Positions 62,765 to 64,000 of a stretch of 64,000 nt of DNA are shown one piece after another; the stretch's first letter is position 1, and the number at the start of each line of letters is the position of its first letter. The stretch covers positions 1 to 64,000 of the forward strand of contig JAJZBV010000001.1 of the NCBI GenBank assembly GCA_021851785.1, in the 5' to 3' direction. The position numbers were made by a program, and so were the translations under genes. Origin of the DNA: Pseudomonadota bacterium (GTDB lineage: Bacteria; Pseudomonadota; Alphaproteobacteria; Acetobacterales; Acetobacteraceae). The notes beneath the pieces were generated by a model. It saw only the letters and a program-made list of their open reading frames with translations, had not been told where the DNA came from and did no database searches.

Positions 62765-62802
62765 GCGCGGCGTGCCGCGACGCCGGTTGGGAAAGAGGGA
62801 AG

Positions 62803-63189
62803 ATGGCGGGAATTCCATGGACTTATGTCGCGATCGCGGTGGGCGGGACGTTCGGCTGCTGGGCGCGCTATGCGATGACGGTGCTGATCCAGGGGGCCTG
62901 GGGCACGGAATTTCCCTACGCGACACTGAGCATCAACCTGATCGGCAGTTTTCTGATGGGATTCCTGTTCGTCGCGACACTGGAGCGGATCACCATCGCG
63001 CCGGAATGGCGCACCGGCATCCTCACCGGCGTTCTCGGCGGCTTCACCACCTTCTCGACCTTCGAGATGGAGGCGTTGCAGCTCGTCGAGCGCGGCGAAA
63101 TGCTGAGAATGGGGCTTTACATCCTGTTGTCGGTCGGCCTTGGTTTTCTTGGCGCCTTTGTCGGCGTTTATCTTGCCAGGAATCTGTAG
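62803..63189 (+). CDS. crcB: Fluoride exporter CrcB/FluC
   Basis: This 128-residue protein has four TM helices and FluC motifs: VGGTFGCWARYAMT, TLSINLIGSFLMGFL, TGVLGGFTTFSTFEME (the GGxTTFSTF phenylalanine box). It works as a dual-topology dimer that lets fluoride leave the cell. AGAGGGAAG precedes the ATG. It is followed by a DUF190 gene, a common partner. Confidence 0.95.
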   Translation: MAGIPWTYVAIAVGGTFGCWARYAMTVLIQGAWGTEFPYATLSINLIGSFLMGFLFVATLERITIAPEWRTGILTGVLGGFTTFSTFEMEALQLVERGEMLRMGLYILLSVGLGFLGAFVGVYLARNL

Positions 63190-63199
63190 GAGGCGCGCG

Positions 63200-63520
63200 G
63201 TGGGGGACGAAGTATGGGTGGCGCGGGTCTATATCAGCGAGAAGGACCACGGCAGGCGGCGTTCGCTGCTCAAGGAAATGCTCGCGATCCTGCATGACGA
63301 GGTCAAGCTGCCCGGCGTCATCGTGTTTCGTGGCATCGCCGGGTTCGGCGCGAGCGGCGAGGTGCATGCCGCCGACATGTTGCGCCTGACCGTCGATTTG
63401 CCCGAGGTGATCGAGTTCTTCGACGCCCCCGACGCGGTCGCGGCGGCGATCGCCCGTTTGGCACCCATGGTCCCGCCCGGCCACATCATCCACTGGCCCG
63501 CGACCCGGCACGGGCAGTGA
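63200..63520 (+). CDS. DUF190 family protein
   Basis: This 106-residue protein starts at a GTG 6 nt after AGGAGG and has ARVYISEKDHGRRRSLLKEMLAILHDE, GVIVFRGIAGFGASGEVHAADMLRLTVDLPEVIEFFD, the DUF190 core. It is often next to crcB and has a PII-like fold, so it may regulate fluoride export; this is inference. Its stop overlaps the start of the next gene (GTGA). Confidence 0.9.
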   Translation: MGDEVWVARVYISEKDHGRRRSLLKEMLAILHDEVKLPGVIVFRGIAGFGASGEVHAADMLRLTVDLPEVIEFFDAPDAVAAAIARLAPMVPPGHIIHWPATRHGQ

Positions 63521-64000
63521 GGGGCCGCGGCGCGTTGCCTCCGCGCGCCGCCATGGCTCCGCTGCCGGCGGCGCTGTGGCTCATTCTCGCGACCCTGCTG
63601 CTCCGTCTCGCCCTCGGCTGGGCGCTCGGGCTCGGTATCGATGAGAGCTACATGGTCGCCGCCGGGCGGGAATGGCGGCTCGGCTATTTCGATCACCCGC
63701 CGCTCGCCTGGTGGCTCACCTGGGGGGCGGAGCAGGTGTTTGGCGCCGGCGCGAGCCCGGTCTTGCTCCGCCTGCCGTTCATTCTTCTGTTCGCGGTTTC
63801 GACCTGGCTTCTGATCCGGCTCACGACCCGGATTTTCGATGCCCGGGCGGCGTTCTGGGCGGCGGTGCTGTTCAACCTCGCGCCGGTGTTCGGGGTCGCG
63901 AGCGGCGGCTGGGTGCTGCCCGATGGCCCGCTCGATTGCGCGCTCCTCGCCGCCGCCCTCGCCCTGCTGCGCGCCCTCGAGGAGGGGCGGGCGCGGTGGT
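63517..64000 (+). CDS. GT39/ArnT-like membrane glycosyltransferase, 3' end outside window
   Basis: From the GTG overlapping the DUF190 stop (an ATG follows at 63553) the frame is open to the window end (about 161 residues). After one TM helix (LPAALWLILATLLLRLALGW) it has IDESYMVAAGREWRLGYFDHPPLAWWL, the periplasmic motif of GT39/PMT and ArnT-type lipid-linked glycosyltransferases (DE and YFDHPPL), then further TM helices and LPDGPL. It would transfer a sugar from a polyprenyl phosphate carrier. The 3' part lies outside the window. Confidence 0.8.
   Translation, partial: MRGRGALPPRAAMAPLPAALWLILATLLLRLALGWALGLGIDESYMVAAGREWRLGYFDHPPLAWWLTWGAEQVFGAGASPVLLRLPFILLFAVSTWLLIRLTTRIFDARAAFWAAVLFNLAPVFGVASGGWVLPDGPLDCALLAAALALLRALEEGRARW

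Noticed and set aside
62661-62802. Fluoride riboswitch before crcB
   Set aside because: The spacer contains two inverted repeats of the dispersed AGAGC type but no recognisable crcB-motif pseudoknot sequence.

Overview
The window is GC-rich chromosomal DNA from an alphaproteobacterium, most likely a member of the Acetobacteraceae (Rhodospirillales). The basis is overall gene content: a CckA-like kinase coupled to flhB-fliR-fliQ, several xanthine-dehydrogenase-family enzymes, an HAE1 efflux operon with a NodT-type outer-membrane factor, and short hairpin repeats of a kind common in this group. No rRNA, tRNA, CRISPR array or phage is visible, and the genus cannot be fixed from this sequence alone.

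Layout. 1-2500 is an AT-rich accessory island: the start of an IS66-type transposase, a PEP-CTERM surface protein, a 142-bp IS66-like miniature element, a FeeM-like N-acyl amino acid synthase and a 56-codon small gene. 2600-8700 holds a ClC chloride channel with CBS domains, an MFS transporter, tadA, a class I glutamine-amidotransferase-like hydrolase, an RluB-type pseudouridine synthase and rsmD. 8700-17050 has a dipeptidase coupled to a TetR repressor, facing a complete RND efflux operon. 17100-20200 has a lone CoxL-like oxidoreductase and a nitroreductase.

20350-31200 is the most distinctive block. A permease-histidine kinase-receiver fusion and a LuxR-type response regulator diverge from a seven-gene short-chain amide/urea uptake and formamide hydrolysis operon (FmdDEF/UrtABCDE-like transporter, formamidase FmdA, FmdB). 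An 18-bp perfect palindrome lies between the two. The simplest reading is that the membrane kinase senses the amide or its transport and switches on the transporter and amidase.

31360-36140 is a leftward, tightly overlapping nitric-oxide-stress operon (polytopic membrane protein, double DUF2249, MIP18-type Fe-S assembly factor, DUF2249, DUF488, NnrS, NsrR) with an NsrR-like box upstream. 36300-40600 holds housekeeping genes (AmpD-like amidase, DjlA-like co-chaperone, SYLF lipoprotein, HemW, YbaK-like deacylase). 40700-44500 is a small-large-medium molybdenum hydroxylase operon, followed by an unusually hairpin-dense spacer, an RraA-like protein, a TonB protein, an SDR dehydrogenase and an orphan substrate-binding protein.

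49050-55660 is a flagellar export and rod cluster arranged divergently (flgB-flgC-fliE-fliQ-fliR-flhB-cckA-like leftward; small ORF-fliO-fliP rightward). 55670-64000 holds a GH15 glucoamylase-like enzyme, a DEAD-box helicase coupled to a glutaryl-CoA dehydrogenase-like gene, a broken glycosyltransferase-discoidin gene, a CsoR-type metal repressor, and a crcB-DUF190-GT39 operon running off the right edge. Several families of short inverted repeats recur between the genes.
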